This document shows positions 1-7,943 of a stretch of 64,000 bases of DNA, piece by piece. The notes under the pieces are model-generated. The model ran no database searches. It was given only the letters and a program-made list of their open reading frames with translations, and had not been told where the DNA came from. The stretch lies in assembly GCF_002259405.1 (NCBI RefSeq), contig NZ_NPFW01000002.1, positions 62,001 to 126,000 of the forward strand. The letters are read 5' to 3'. Numbering within the stretch: position 1 is the first letter of the stretch; every line of letters begins with the position of its first letter. The DNA is from Rhodococcus sp. 14-2483-1-2. GTDB taxonomy: Bacteria; Actinomycetota; Actinomycetes; Mycobacteriales; Mycobacteriaceae. The translations under genes were made by a program, and so were the position numbers.

Positions 1-304
1 ACGGATCGACCCGCGCGAACTCCATCTCGAGCCAGCCGGTGAGCAGCTTGCGGGAGGCCTTGCGATCGTCGAACGCGTAGCCGAGACCAGCGATCTCGAG
101 CTGGGCGATTTTCGGCATCAGGTGCACCGGCGAGGTGGCCTTCTCCCAGAATTCGTTCGCCCGCGGCGCGACCTCCTCCTGCAGGAACCGGCGGGTACGC
201 AGGACCACCTCGGTCTCGGCCTCGTCGAGCATGCTCTGATACCCGTAGAAATCGGATTCGAGAAAGTCCGGCGACAGTGGTCCGAGGGGCTCGTGCTCGC
301 TCAT
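1..304 (-). CDS. acyl-CoA dehydrogenase, N-terminal part (runs off window)
   Basis: Reading the minus strand from ATG at 304 gives 101 codons that remain open to the window edge. The translation begins MSEHEPLGPLSPDF and continues with a helical stretch (VVLRTRRFLQEEVAPRANEF) and MPKIAQLEIAGLGY, the usual layout of the alpha-helical N-terminal domain of FAD-dependent acyl-CoA dehydrogenases of the glutaryl-CoA dehydrogenase-like branch. An AAGGAG ribosome-binding site lies 6 bases before the ATG. Catalytic and FAD-binding parts are outside the window, so substrate and activity cannot be judged. It lies downstream of, and on the same strand as, the sugar ABC transporter operon but is probably a separate catabolic gene. 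Confidence 0.8.
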   Translation of the reverse strand, partial: MSEHEPLGPLSPDFLESDFYGYQSMLDEAETEVVLRTRRFLQEEVAPRANEFWEKATSPVHLMPKIAQLEIAGLGYAFDDRKASRKLLTGWLEMEFARVDP

Positions 305-400
305 GTTCGGCTCCTTCGTCTGGCACCTCTCATCGGGCACCGCTACCGATCTTCTACCCGCCGCGCCCGATTCTCACGCATGCACCGCGGCCTTCGCCGG

Positions 401-1183
401 TCAGCGGCGCAGTTCGTCGGAGAGGGTCGCCAGTTCGTCGCCGCCCGCCATTTCCTTGGTGAGGTCGTCGAGCGAGATCTCGTGGTGCGCACAGTCCAAC
501 GTCTGACGTCCACGATCGAGGAGAACGAAGTGATCTCCGACCATGTACGCGTGATGCGGATTGTGGGTGATGAACACGACGCCGAAGCCCTTCTCCCTGG
601 CCGCCGAGATGTACCGGAGAACCATGCCGGACTGCTTGACGCCGAGAGCGGCGGTCGGCTCGTCGAGAATGAGCACCCGGGCACCGAAGAAGATGGCGCG
701 AGCGATGGCCACGCACTGACGTTGGCCACCGGACAGGGAGCCGATGGGGGCATCGACGTCCGGGAGATCGATACCCATCTTGCGGAGTTCGTCGATCGTC
801 GTCGCGCGCATGGCATGGGTGTCGAGGGTCTTGAAGATCGTGCCCTTGCGCAGTTCCTGGCCGAGGAAGAAGTTGCGCCACACCGGCATCAGGGAGACGA
901 CCGCGAGGTCCTGGTAGACCGTGGAGATACCCTGTTCCACCGCCTGCTTCGGCGAACCGAACGTCGTCGCCTTGCCATCGACGAGCAGTTCCCCCTCCGA
1001 CTGCCGATGCAGACCGGACATGATCTTGATCAGAGTGGACTTGCCTGCGCCGTTGTCACCGAGAACGCAGGTGACCTCACCGGCACCGACGCGGAGGTCT
1101 ATCCCGTGCAGCGCGATGATGTTGCCGTAGCTCTTGCCGACGCCTTTCAGCTCGATGAGGGGCGTGTTCGCAGAGGACGTCAT
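401..1183 (-). CDS. CUT2-family sugar ABC transporter, ATP-binding protein
   Basis: 260-residue ATPase that would energise sugar uptake at the cytoplasmic face of the membrane. Walker A GDNGAGKST is at residues 42-50, signature LSGGQ at 150-154, Walker B LILDEP at 171-176 and the switch His at about 207. The single nucleotide-binding domain resembles FrcA rather than the tandem RbsA type. The ATG at 1183 follows the permease stop by 2 bases, so the two are probably co-translated. An in-frame extension upstream to 1639 lies inside the permease gene and is not a start. The CUT2 assignment comes from the permease and the RbsB-like binding protein next door; the sugar (ribose, fructose, inositol or other) cannot be told from sequence alone. 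Confidence 0.93.
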   Translation of the reverse strand: MTSSANTPLIELKGVGKSYGNIIALHGIDLRVGAGEVTCVLGDNGAGKSTLIKIMSGLHRQSEGELLVDGKATTFGSPKQAVEQGISTVYQDLAVVSLMPVWRNFFLGQELRKGTIFKTLDTHAMRATTIDELRKMGIDLPDVDAPIGSLSGGQRQCVAIARAIFFGARVLILDEPTAALGVKQSGMVLRYISAAREKGFGVVFITHNPHHAYMVGDHFVLLDRGRQTLDCAHHEISLDDLTKEMAGGDELATLSDELRR

Positions 1184-1185
1184 GG

Positions 1186-2244
1186 TCACCTTTTCGCCGC
1201 GTAGTTGCGGAAGGAACTGTTCGCGATCACTGCGAACAGCAGCATCGCGCCGAGGAAGAACTTGAACCAGTCCGGGTTCCAGCCGGCATAGACGATGCCC
1301 TGGTTGGTCATGCCGAAGATGAACGCTCCGATGAAAGCACCGACAGCCGTACCGTATCCACCGGTCAGCAGGCATCCACCGATGACGGCGGCGATGATGT
1401 AGAGGAACTCGTTGCCCACGCCCTGGCCGGACTGGACGGTGTCGAACGCGAACAGCAGATGCATGCCGACGAACCAGGCGCAGAAGCCGACGAACATGAA
1501 CAGGCCGATCTTGACCCGGGTGACCGGGACGCCGACCGCACGCGCCGATTCCTGGTTTCCGCCGACTGCGAAGATCCAGTTGCCGGTCCGGGTCTTCATC
1601 AGCACCCAGGTCGCGGCGAGCGTGAACACGATCCACCACACGACGGTGATGCGGACCGAGACACCCAGCAGCGAGAACGAGGACGAGAAGAAGGCCTTGG
1701 CCGAGTCGAATCCCTCCATGTCCGAGATGGACGGGGTGGCGACCTGGCCGGTGACGAGCTTGGTGACGGCGAGATTGATGCCGGTGAGCATCAGGAACGA
1801 CGCCAACGTGATCAGGAACGACGGAATCTTCGTCGTCATCACCAGGTATCCGTTGAGGAAACCGACCGCAAGTGCCAACACCAGCGCCAATGCAGAGCCC
1901 GCCCAGACGTTCAGGTGCAGGTTGTAGGCCAGCATGGAGGCCATGATCGAGGAGAACGTCACCGCAACCCCGGTGGAGAGGTCGAATTCTCCGCCGATCA
2001 TCAACAGGGAGACACCGATCGCCATGATGCCGATGGTCGAGGATGCGTACAGCACAGTGGCCAGAGCCTCGGGCGATCGAAACGGCGGTGCCACGATGCA
2101 GAAGAAGACGAAGATGGCGACCGCGCCGAACAGGGCACCGACCTCCGGTCGAATCAGCAATCGCTGCAACGGTTTCTGCTTCTTGACCCGCTCGTCTGCG
2201 ATCACGGTGTGTTCGGACAGAGCCGGATCGGCCTGTGTGGACAT
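1186..2244 (-). CDS. CUT2-family sugar ABC transporter, permease
   Basis: 352-residue polytopic membrane protein of the RbsC/FrcC family forming the translocation path. After a polar N-terminus of about 35 residues come eight to ten hydrophobic segments. Family hallmarks are GEFDLSTG in the first third, the NGYLVMTTKIPSFLITLA segment, and the cytoplasmic coupling region GGNQESARAVGVPV, which docks on the ATPase. It lies between the binding-protein gene (29 bases upstream) and the ATPase gene (2 bases downstream), all on the minus strand, as one operon. No regulator or kinase gene adjoins the operon, so substrate identity stays open. Confidence 0.93.
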   Translation of the reverse strand: MSTQADPALSEHTVIADERVKKQKPLQRLLIRPEVGALFGAVAIFVFFCIVAPPFRSPEALATVLYASSTIGIMAIGVSLLMIGGEFDLSTGVAVTFSSIMASMLAYNLHLNVWAGSALALVLALAVGFLNGYLVMTTKIPSFLITLASFLMLTGINLAVTKLVTGQVATPSISDMEGFDSAKAFFSSSFSLLGVSVRITVVWWIVFTLAATWVLMKTRTGNWIFAVGGNQESARAVGVPVTRVKIGLFMFVGFCAWFVGMHLLFAFDTVQSGQGVGNEFLYIIAAVIGGCLLTGGYGTAVGAFIGAFIFGMTNQGIVYAGWNPDWFKFFLGAMLLFAVIANSSFRNYAAKR

Positions 2245-2273
2245 GAATTTCCTTCCGCGCCGGAGCGACGCAC

Positions 2274-3278
2274 TCAGCGCGTGCCGTTACGGGCGTATTC
2301 GGCGACCGCGTCGATGTTGGTCGAATCGATGAACGCGGGCCCGGTCAGCACCGGTGTACCTCCACCGATCGTGTTGCCGTTGTTGAGGTAGAGCCACAAC
2401 GAGTCGATGGCCAGGTAACCCTGCAGATACGGCTGCTGATCGATGGCCCACGCCACGTCGCCGGACTCGATCGCATCGACGAGTGCTGCGTTGGTGTCGA
2501 ACGTGACGATCGTGGCGTCGCTGCCCGCATTGGTCTTGGACTGCACCGCAGTCAGAGCGATCGGAGCGGCGAGGGCGATGACGTGGTCGATCGTCGGATC
2601 CTGCTGCAGCTTGGCCGTGATGGTCGACTCCACGGACGGCATGTCCTTGCTGTTGACGTTGAGGATCTCGGTGGTGCCTCCGGTGAAGCCTTGCCTGACG
2701 CCTGCACATCGCGCCTCGAGTGCCACCGCGCCCTGCTCCTGGATGATGCACAGCGTCTTGCGAGCACCGTCCTCGGTGAGGCGCGCTCCAGCAGCCTGTC
2801 CGGCGATGGTCTCGTCCTGGCCGAAGTACTGCTGGACTCCCATGTCCTTCCAGGAGTCGTAGCCGGAATTGAACGCGACGACCGGAATGCCTGCGGCGCT
2901 TGCCGTCTCGACTGCGGAGGCCATCGCGTCGGGCTTGGCCAGAGTGACCGCGATTCCGTCGACCTTCGAGTCGATCGCACTCTGGACGAGGTTGGCCTGG
3001 TTGGGTGCCTCGGGATCTGCGGAGTAGCGCAGTTCGATGTTGTCCTTGGCCGCGGCGGCCTCGGCACCCTTGCGAACCAGATCCCAGAAGGTATCGCCGG
3101 GAACCTCGTGCGTGATCATCGCGATCGTCGCCGACGGAGTGTCGGCGACTCCCGCGTTGCTTCCGTCGTCGGACGATCGAGGAGCCCCACCGGTGCTCGA
3201 ACAGGCCGCGACAGTCAGTGCTGCGACCGCACAGACCGCGCCGACCGCGATCGGCCCGCGTCTTTGCCGAAACCTCAT
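2274..3278 (-). CDS. CUT2-family sugar-binding lipoprotein
   Basis: 334-residue extracytoplasmic solute-binding protein, first gene of the transporter operon. A basic N-terminus and hydrophobic stretch end in a lipobox (LTVAAC, Cys at about 26), so it should be lipid-anchored on the outer face of the cytoplasmic membrane. The mature part has the RbsB-type periplasmic-binding fold: TIAMITHEVPGDTFWDLV near the start, a sugar-contact stretch IAVTLAKPDAMASAVETA, PVVAFNSGYDSW, and a C-terminal YLQGYLAIDSLWLYLNNG. It captures sugar and delivers it to the permease. Family membership is clear; the ligand is not. Confidence 0.93.
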   Translation of the reverse strand: MRFRQRRGPIAVGAVCAVAALTVAACSSTGGAPRSSDDGSNAGVADTPSATIAMITHEVPGDTFWDLVRKGAEAAAAKDNIELRYSADPEAPNQANLVQSAIDSKVDGIAVTLAKPDAMASAVETASAAGIPVVAFNSGYDSWKDMGVQQYFGQDETIAGQAAGARLTEDGARKTLCIIQEQGAVALEARCAGVRQGFTGGTTEILNVNSKDMPSVESTITAKLQQDPTIDHVIALAAPIALTAVQSKTNAGSDATIVTFDTNAALVDAIESGDVAWAIDQQPYLQGYLAIDSLWLYLNNGNTIGGGTPVLTGPAFIDSTNIDAVAEYARNGTR

Positions 3279-3432
3279 TGCACTTCCCTTTCCAACAACC
3301 GGCTCTCGAACACCGACGAATCCGAGCCGCCGACCTGATCACTGTAAGAAACGATTGGTACCCGTCACGCATCTTCGACGATTATTCGTCACACAACAGA
3401 ACCGGGGTGTGCACCACCGAACCTCGGACGAC

Positions 3433-3448
3433 ATGAGAGAACTCTCAT
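3433..3448. promoter_or_regulatory. dyad ATGAGAG-AA-CTCTCAT upstream of the Asp-rich protein/TCS operon
   Basis: Perfect 7-bp inverted repeat with a 2-base spacer, 45 bases upstream of the GTG of the exported Asp-rich protein gene. A closely similar dyad (13 of 16 positions identical) lies at 6468-6483, in front of the second Asp-rich gene on the other side of the same two-component system. I infer an operator, possibly for the response regulator encoded between them. Confidence 0.5.
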
Positions 3449-3493
3449 CTCCGATTCACGTAGCCACAATCCACCGTCGTCAGACTCGGCCGT

Positions 3494-3802
3494 GTGCGAA
3501 CCATCATCGTCTCGGCCCTGGGACTGCTCACGCTCGCCGTGCTCGTCACGGCATTGCTGACGACTCGATCGACGGGCGAGCAGACCCCGTTGCCCGCACC
3601 CATCGTTGCACCCGCCGCACCTGTGCAATCCGCCCCGGGTACCCCACAACCCGTTCCCCCTCTACCTGGACCGAGTGAACCCACGCCCACTCCCGCGCCA
3701 CAACCGGTGGCACCGGACGGATTCGTGCCCCCGCCTCCGCTACCGCCTGCCGACTGGGACGATGACTTCGACGACGACTGGGATGACGATGACGACGACT
3801 GA
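3494..3802 (+). CDS. small exported Pro-rich protein with Asp-rich tail
   Basis: 102 residues from GTG. The N-terminus (MRTIIVSALGLLTLAVLVTALL) is a signal peptide or membrane anchor. The middle is rich in Pro (repeated PAP, PPLPGP, PPPPLPPAD), and the last 17 or so residues are almost all Asp and Trp (DWDDDFDDDWDDDDDD). The tail resembles a cation-binding surface but matches no domain I can name. It ends 21 bases before the histidine kinase gene and is probably cotranscribed with it. A second protein of the same design is encoded at 5980-6378, across the kinase/regulator pair. Function unknown; a ligand-presenting or metal-sensing accessory of the sensor kinase is a guess from context. Confidence 0.75.
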   Translation: MRTIIVSALGLLTLAVLVTALLTTRSTGEQTPLPAPIVAPAAPVQSAPGTPQPVPPLPGPSEPTPTPAPQPVAPDGFVPPPPLPPADWDDDFDDDWDDDDDD

Positions 3803-3823
3803 CCTTGCTGCGAGACCGACCAC

Positions 3824-5296
3824 GTGATGCGGACGCGACTGCTCGCCCTACGCCCGACGAGCGCCAGGAGCCGCATCTTCTCGTGGGTGCTCCTGCTGGT
3901 GCTGGCATCGCTGGCGGCTGTCACCGTCACCACCTGGCTGCTCATGATTCGCGCGACCGACAATCGCATGCGCGAATCGCTGCGCACCGAAATCGCCGAG
4001 TTCACCACCCTCACCGACGCGGGCGTCGATCCTGGAACCGGCGCACCGTTCGACGACATCAACGACGTGCTCCGCGTGGTGATCACCTACAACCTCGCCC
4101 GCCCCAACGAGAAGTTCCTGGGCTACGTGGACGGTGCGTTCGCCGTGCAGAGCAGGCAGCAGGCACCGGTGCGACTGTCCGACGACAACGGCTTCACCGC
4201 CGAGGTGGGTACCGTCACCGCGCCCGTCGAGGGTTCGTATTCGAGCGCGGCAGGTGAAGTGGTGTACCTCGCGGTGCCGGTCTCCCTGGCGGGCGACCCG
4301 GTGACCGGGGTCGTGGTCGCCGCCTACTTCGCCGACCAGGAACGCGCCTCCGCCGACGAGACCGCGACCCTGATGCTCGTCGTCGGCGGCGTCACCTCGG
4401 TGCTGGCGGCGGTCGGGGCGTGGTTGGTCGCGGGCCGCATCATGTCTCCGATCAGACACATCACCGCCACCGCCAGAACGATCACCGAGACCGACCTGTC
4501 CGGCCGAATCACCGATGCCAGAACAACGGGTCGAGGCGACGACATCGGAGCCCTGATCGACACACTGAACTCGATGCTCGACCGAATCGAGTCGGGTGCG
4601 GCCAGTCAGCGCAGATTCCTCGACGACGCAGGCCACGAGCTCCGCACTCCCATCACCATCGTCCGAGGTCATCTCGATGTGCTCGACCACGACGACCCCG
4701 CCGACGTTCGCGATACCGTTGCGCTGGTCGACGACGAACTCGATCGGATGAACCGGCTCGTAGCCGACCTGTTGCTGCTCACCCGGGCCGACCAGACGAG
4801 CTTCGTCACCCCTGTGGTCACCGACGTCGACGCGCTCACCCGAAGCGTGTTCGACAAGGTGACCACCCTCGCCGACCGGGAGTGGGTGCTCGAGGCGAGC
4901 GCAACCGTCCACGCACCGCTCGACGCACAACGACTGACTCAGGCGTTGCTGGCACTGGCGGACAACGCAACTCACCACACGACGCCCGGCAGTCGCGTCG
5001 GCATCGGATCGCAACTGTCCGACGGTGACATCCGGTTCTGGGTCACCGACTCGGGCCCTGGAATCGAGCGCGACGAACAGGAACGAATCTTCGAGCGCTT
5101 CGCCCGCGGTCGCAACGGAACCAGACGCACCGAGGGCGCAGGTCTCGGCTTGTCCATCGTCACCGCCATCGCACAGGCCCACCGTGGACGGGTCAGTGTC
5201 GGCAGCGCACCGGGACACGGGGCCACGTTCACCATCACGATTCCACTGACCGATTCCCCTCCCCCGCAGAAGGATCGACCATGGCCCGCATCCTGA
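3824..5296 (+). CDS. two-component sensor histidine kinase
   Basis: 490-residue membrane kinase. TM1 is at about residues 23-47 and TM2 at about 185-207, enclosing an extracytoplasmic sensor domain of about 135 residues. A HAMP linker, a HisKA box (DDAGHELRTP, phospho-acceptor His271) and an HATPase domain (N box DNATHH, G1 SGPGIERDEQERIFERF, G2 GAGLGLSIV) follow. All catalytic motifs are intact. GTG at 3824 is followed at once by ATG at 3827; either may initiate. The 3' end overlaps the response regulator gene by 16 bases. Its upstream partner gene encodes an exported Asp-rich protein, suggesting that divalent cations, cationic peptides or envelope charge are sensed; this is inference. Confidence 0.93.
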   Translation: MMRTRLLALRPTSARSRIFSWVLLLVLASLAAVTVTTWLLMIRATDNRMRESLRTEIAEFTTLTDAGVDPGTGAPFDDINDVLRVVITYNLARPNEKFLGYVDGAFAVQSRQQAPVRLSDDNGFTAEVGTVTAPVEGSYSSAAGEVVYLAVPVSLAGDPVTGVVVAAYFADQERASADETATLMLVVGGVTSVLAAVGAWLVAGRIMSPIRHITATARTITETDLSGRITDARTTGRGDDIGALIDTLNSMLDRIESGAASQRRFLDDAGHELRTPITIVRGHLDVLDHDDPADVRDTVALVDDELDRMNRLVADLLLLTRADQTSFVTPVVTDVDALTRSVFDKVTTLADREWVLEASATVHAPLDAQRLTQALLALADNATHHTTPGSRVGIGSQLSDGDIRFWVTDSGPGIERDEQERIFERFARGRNGTRRTEGAGLGLSIVTAIAQAHRGRVSVGSAPGHGATFTITIPLTDSPPPQKDRPWPAS

Positions 5297-5943
5297 TCGC
5301 CGAAGACGAACCTCGCATCGCCTCGTTCGTGCACAAGGGACTGCGAGCGAGCGGTTTCAGCACGACGACCGTCTCCGACGGCAGATCCGCGTACGAACAC
5401 GCGCGCAGCGGCGACTTCGATCTGGTGGTACTCGACATCGGGTTGCCGATCATGGACGGCTTCGAGGTACTGCAGCGACTGCGCGGAGAACAGTGCGAGA
5501 TACCGGTGATCGTGTTGACCGCACGCGACAGCGTCCAGGACGTGGTGTCCGGTCTCGAAATCGGTGCCGACGACTACATGGCCAAGCCGTTCCGCTTCGA
5601 GGAACTGCTGGCGCGCATCCGAGTTCGCCTGGGCACCAAACGAACCGTCGACACCACACAGCTCGCGGTCGCCGACCTCACCCTCGACCTGCGTACCCGG
5701 CGAGCTGTGGTGGGAGACCGCACCGTCGACCTGTCGGCACGAGAGTTCGCCCTGGCCGAGACCTTCATGCGCCACCCCGGCCAGGTCCTCTCGCGAGAGC
5801 AACTCCTGTCGCAGGTGTGGGGATACGACTTCGACCCGGGCTCCAATGTCGTCGACGTCTACGTCCGATACCTTCGGGCGAAATTCGGTGCCGCCCGAAT
5901 CGAGACCGTCCGCGGAATGGGATACCGACTCGCCGAGACATGA
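5281..5943 (+). CDS. OmpR-family response regulator
   Basis: 220 residues. The receiver domain has an acidic pocket (EDE near residue 9), phospho-acceptor Asp52 (VLDIGLP), the Thr/Ser position (VLTARD) and Lys in AKPF. The C-terminal winged helix has the usual LSAREFALAETFMRHPGQVLSREQL and VVDVYVRYLRAKF recognition segments, and is full length. AAGGA lies 7 bases before the ATG, inside the end of the kinase gene, so translation of the two is coupled. It should be phosphorylated by the kinase just upstream. The two similar dyads at 3433 and 6468 are candidate targets, which would make the module autoregulated. Confidence 0.93.
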   Translation: MARILIAEDEPRIASFVHKGLRASGFSTTTVSDGRSAYEHARSGDFDLVVLDIGLPIMDGFEVLQRLRGEQCEIPVIVLTARDSVQDVVSGLEIGADDYMAKPFRFEELLARIRVRLGTKRTVDTTQLAVADLTLDLRTRRAVVGDRTVDLSAREFALAETFMRHPGQVLSREQLLSQVWGYDFDPGSNVVDVYVRYLRAKFGAARIETVRGMGYRLAET

Positions 5944-5979
5944 GTGGCGTCGGCCGGTGCCGACGCCACTGCTGGAGTG

Positions 5980-6378
5980 TCAGTCGTCCCAGTCGTGATC
6001 GTCGTTGTCGTCGTCCAGATCGTCCCGGTCGTCGTCCAGATCGTCCCAGTCGTCGTCGCGGTCGTCCAGATCGTCCCAGTCGTCGTCGCGGTCGTCGAGA
6101 TCGTTGAGATCGTCGTTGCGGTCGTACCGGTCGTCGTCGTTGCGATCATCCCAGTCGTCGTCGTAGCGGTCGTTCGGGATCTGGGTCGGTGCGGGCTGTT
6201 GGGGAGCTGCCGGCGGGGTCGGAGCCGAATCCGACTCCGACAGAGGCTGTTCCACCGAGATCGAGGACGGCCGCTGCTGGGTGGGGCCGTCGTCGGCGAT
6301 AGCGAGTGCGCCGACGCTTCCGAGGGTGACGACAACGGCTGCTGCACCGACGATCATGAACTTTCCTGGCATTCTCAT
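5980..6378 (-). CDS. small exported protein with long Asp/Trp-rich tail
   Basis: 132 residues starting MRMPGKFMIVG; GAAGGAG lies 5 bases before this ATG, which therefore beats an in-frame start 11 codons upstream. Residues 1-25 or so form a signal peptide or anchor ending GALAIADD. A short Ser/Pro/Gln linker follows, then about 60 residues composed almost only of Asp, Trp, Arg, Asn, Leu and Tyr, in repeats of the type RDDDWDDLDD. It faces the response regulator gene convergently, 36 bases away. The design matches the protein at 3494-3802 on the other side of the TCS, though the tail is longer and repetitive. No named domain; calcium or other cation binding is a plausible guess. Confidence 0.75.
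   Translation of the reverse strand: MRMPGKFMIVGAAAVVVTLGSVGALAIADDGPTQQRPSSISVEQPLSESDSAPTPPAAPQQPAPTQIPNDRYDDDWDDRNDDDRYDRNDDLNDLDDRDDDWDDLDDRDDDWDDLDDDRDDLDDDNDDHDWDD
6031..6090. repeat. perfect 30-bp tandem repeat, two copies, inside the Asp-rich gene
   Basis: Bases 6031-6060 and 6061-6090 are identical. On the minus strand each unit encodes the ten-residue repeat of the acidic tail (RDDDWDDLDD register). Flanking sequence holds further imperfect copies, so the tail has probably grown by unit duplication. Confidence 0.9.
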
Positions 6379-6467
6379 GGCTGCTCCTTCGATCCGGGTT
6401 CTGTGGGCCACCGTTTCGGTGATGACTCAACGATCGCTGTCGAACGTGAGAAGCGAAGGAGCACAAC

Positions 6468-6483
6468 ATGAGCGAGTTCTCAT
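6468..6483. promoter_or_regulatory. dyad ATGAG-N6-CTCAT upstream of the second Asp-rich gene
   Basis: The sequence ATGAGCGAGTTCTCAT matches the dyad at 3433-3448 at 13 of 16 positions and lies 90 bases upstream of the minus-strand start at 6378. Proposed shared operator of the two genes flanking the two-component system. Confidence 0.45.
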
Positions 6484-6632
6484 ACTGGCGACGGGCAAGT
6501 GCGGCGACGCGAGATCGACATTCGGCCGTTGTCGGTGACGGTGTCGGGACAAGATCCGGAGCGGTCGTTCGGGCGACCCTCGCCGGTGGGTCGCCACGTC
6601 ACCCGACCCCTGAGCGCCTATGGTGATTCGCG

Positions 6633-7943
6633 ATGAAAAGGATTCGAGTGTGTGTGGCCGTGTCGGCAGTGTCGATGGTTCTCGTCGGCATGGGTTGTGG
6701 ACCGGCTCTGGCGCAACCCGCCGGCGAGCCACCGGCGGTGACGACGACACCGCCGTTCACGACGCCCGACACCGACAGCTGCCCGTACGCCGCGTCTCCT
6801 CCCCCGGCGATCGACCTGTCCGAGGTACCGGAACCTGGAAGCACTGCCCCGCAACCACTCCCGATTCCCGCCGAGGCCGTCGGCGGGAATCGGCTCGCCG
6901 AGTGTGGAGCGGTGCTGCCGGACGGGGCTCCCCCGTTGCCTGCGGATATCTCGGCGACCGGGTTCGTGGTGGCCGACATGGACTCCGGCTCCGTTCTGGC
7001 CGCCAAGGATCCGCACGGGCGGCATCGGCCGGCGAGCACGATCAAGGTGCTGCTTGCGATCGTCGCCCTCGACGAGCTGAACTTGAACGACCGGATCACC
7101 GCGACCGCAGAGGACGCCGATGCAGAGGGCAGTGCCGTCGGCATCGGAGAGAACGGTGTCTACACCAATCTCCAATTGATGCAGGGCCTGGTGATGGCGT
7201 CGGGAAACGATGCAGCGCATGCGTTGTCCAGGCAGTTGGGCGGCGACGCGGCCACCGTGGACAAGATGAATGCCAAGGCCGCAGAACTGGGTGCGCTCGA
7301 TACGCGCACCGCCACGCCGTCGGGTCTCGACGGTCCTGGCATGGCGAGCTCTGCCTACGACTTGGCGTTGATCTACCGCGAGGCCATGCGTGATCCGACC
7401 TTCGCACAACTGATTTCGACCGAGAACGTTCAGTTTCCCGGCTACCCGAAGGACCCCACGATCCCGGACGACCAGGACCGGCCCGGGTTCACCCTCTCCA
7501 ACGACAATCAGCTGCTCTACAACTACGAGGGCGCACTCGGAGGCAAGACCGGGTACACCGACGATGCTCGCCAGACATTCGTCGCAGGAGCAGAGCGGGG
7601 CGGTCGACGTCTCGTCGTGACGATCATGAAGGGCGATGTGCTGCCGATCCGGCCCTGGGAGCAAGCGGCGCGCCTGTTGGACTACGGGTTCGCTCTCGAT
7701 TCGAGCCGCGGCATAGGCGAACTCGTGGAGCCGCAGTCGACGTCCGCGGTGACGAGCACACGTGCGCCCGAGGCCACGCCGACTCTCGCCCAGCCACCCG
7801 CATCGGCGTCGGGGTCGAGCTCCCGCCAGTCCGAGATGCAGGCACAGGGCGACACCGTCGTTCGCATCGCGATAGGTGTCATCGGTGCGATCGTGGTGAT
7901 CGGGCTGCTGTGGGGAGCTCGGCGGCTTTCGCGCAACCGCTGA
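6633..7943 (+). CDS. dacB: D-alanyl-D-alanine carboxypeptidase (DacB1-like PBP5 family)
   Basis: 436-residue exported penicillin-binding protein that trims the terminal D-Ala of peptidoglycan stem peptides. A signal peptide (residues 1-27, ending ALAQ) and a Pro-rich linker precede the serine peptidase domain. Active-site motifs are intact: SxxK as STIK at 135-138, SxN as SGN at 190-192 and KTG at about 305-307. The Pro/Ser-rich C-terminus ends in a membrane helix (IAIGVIGAIVVIGLLWGA) with a basic cytoplasmic tail, anchoring it to the outer face of the membrane. Convergent with the YihY gene, whose stop abuts. The position matches dacB1 (Rv3330) upstream of yihY-trpS in mycobacteria. Confidence 0.93.
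   Translation: MKRIRVCVAVSAVSMVLVGMGCGPALAQPAGEPPAVTTTPPFTTPDTDSCPYAASPPPAIDLSEVPEPGSTAPQPLPIPAEAVGGNRLAECGAVLPDGAPPLPADISATGFVVADMDSGSVLAAKDPHGRHRPASTIKVLLAIVALDELNLNDRITATAEDADAEGSAVGIGENGVYTNLQLMQGLVMASGNDAAHALSRQLGGDAATVDKMNAKAAELGALDTRTATPSGLDGPGMASSAYDLALIYREAMRDPTFAQLISTENVQFPGYPKDPTIPDDQDRPGFTLSNDNQLLYNYEGALGGKTGYTDDARQTFVAGAERGGRRLVVTIMKGDVLPIRPWEQAARLLDYGFALDSSRGIGELVEPQSTSAVTSTRAPEATPTLAQPPASASGSSSRQSEMQAQGDTVVRIAIGVIGAIVVIGLLWGARRLSRNR

Noticed and set aside
3848..5218. 456-codon minus-strand frame opposite the first histidine kinase
   Set aside because: Antisense shadow of a kinase with complete motifs; no domain or start signal on the minus strand.
6001..6130. Regular repeats of gtcgtc type resembling a CRISPR or satellite array
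   Set aside because: The repeats are codon repeats of an Asp-rich tail on the minus strand; there are no unique spacers of constant length.
5944..6471. Plus-strand open frame rich in Val (runs of VVVQIVPVVV) opposite the Asp-rich gene
   Set aside because: It is the complement of GAC-rich codons of the minus-strand gene, which has a ribosome-binding site, signal peptide and sensible composition.
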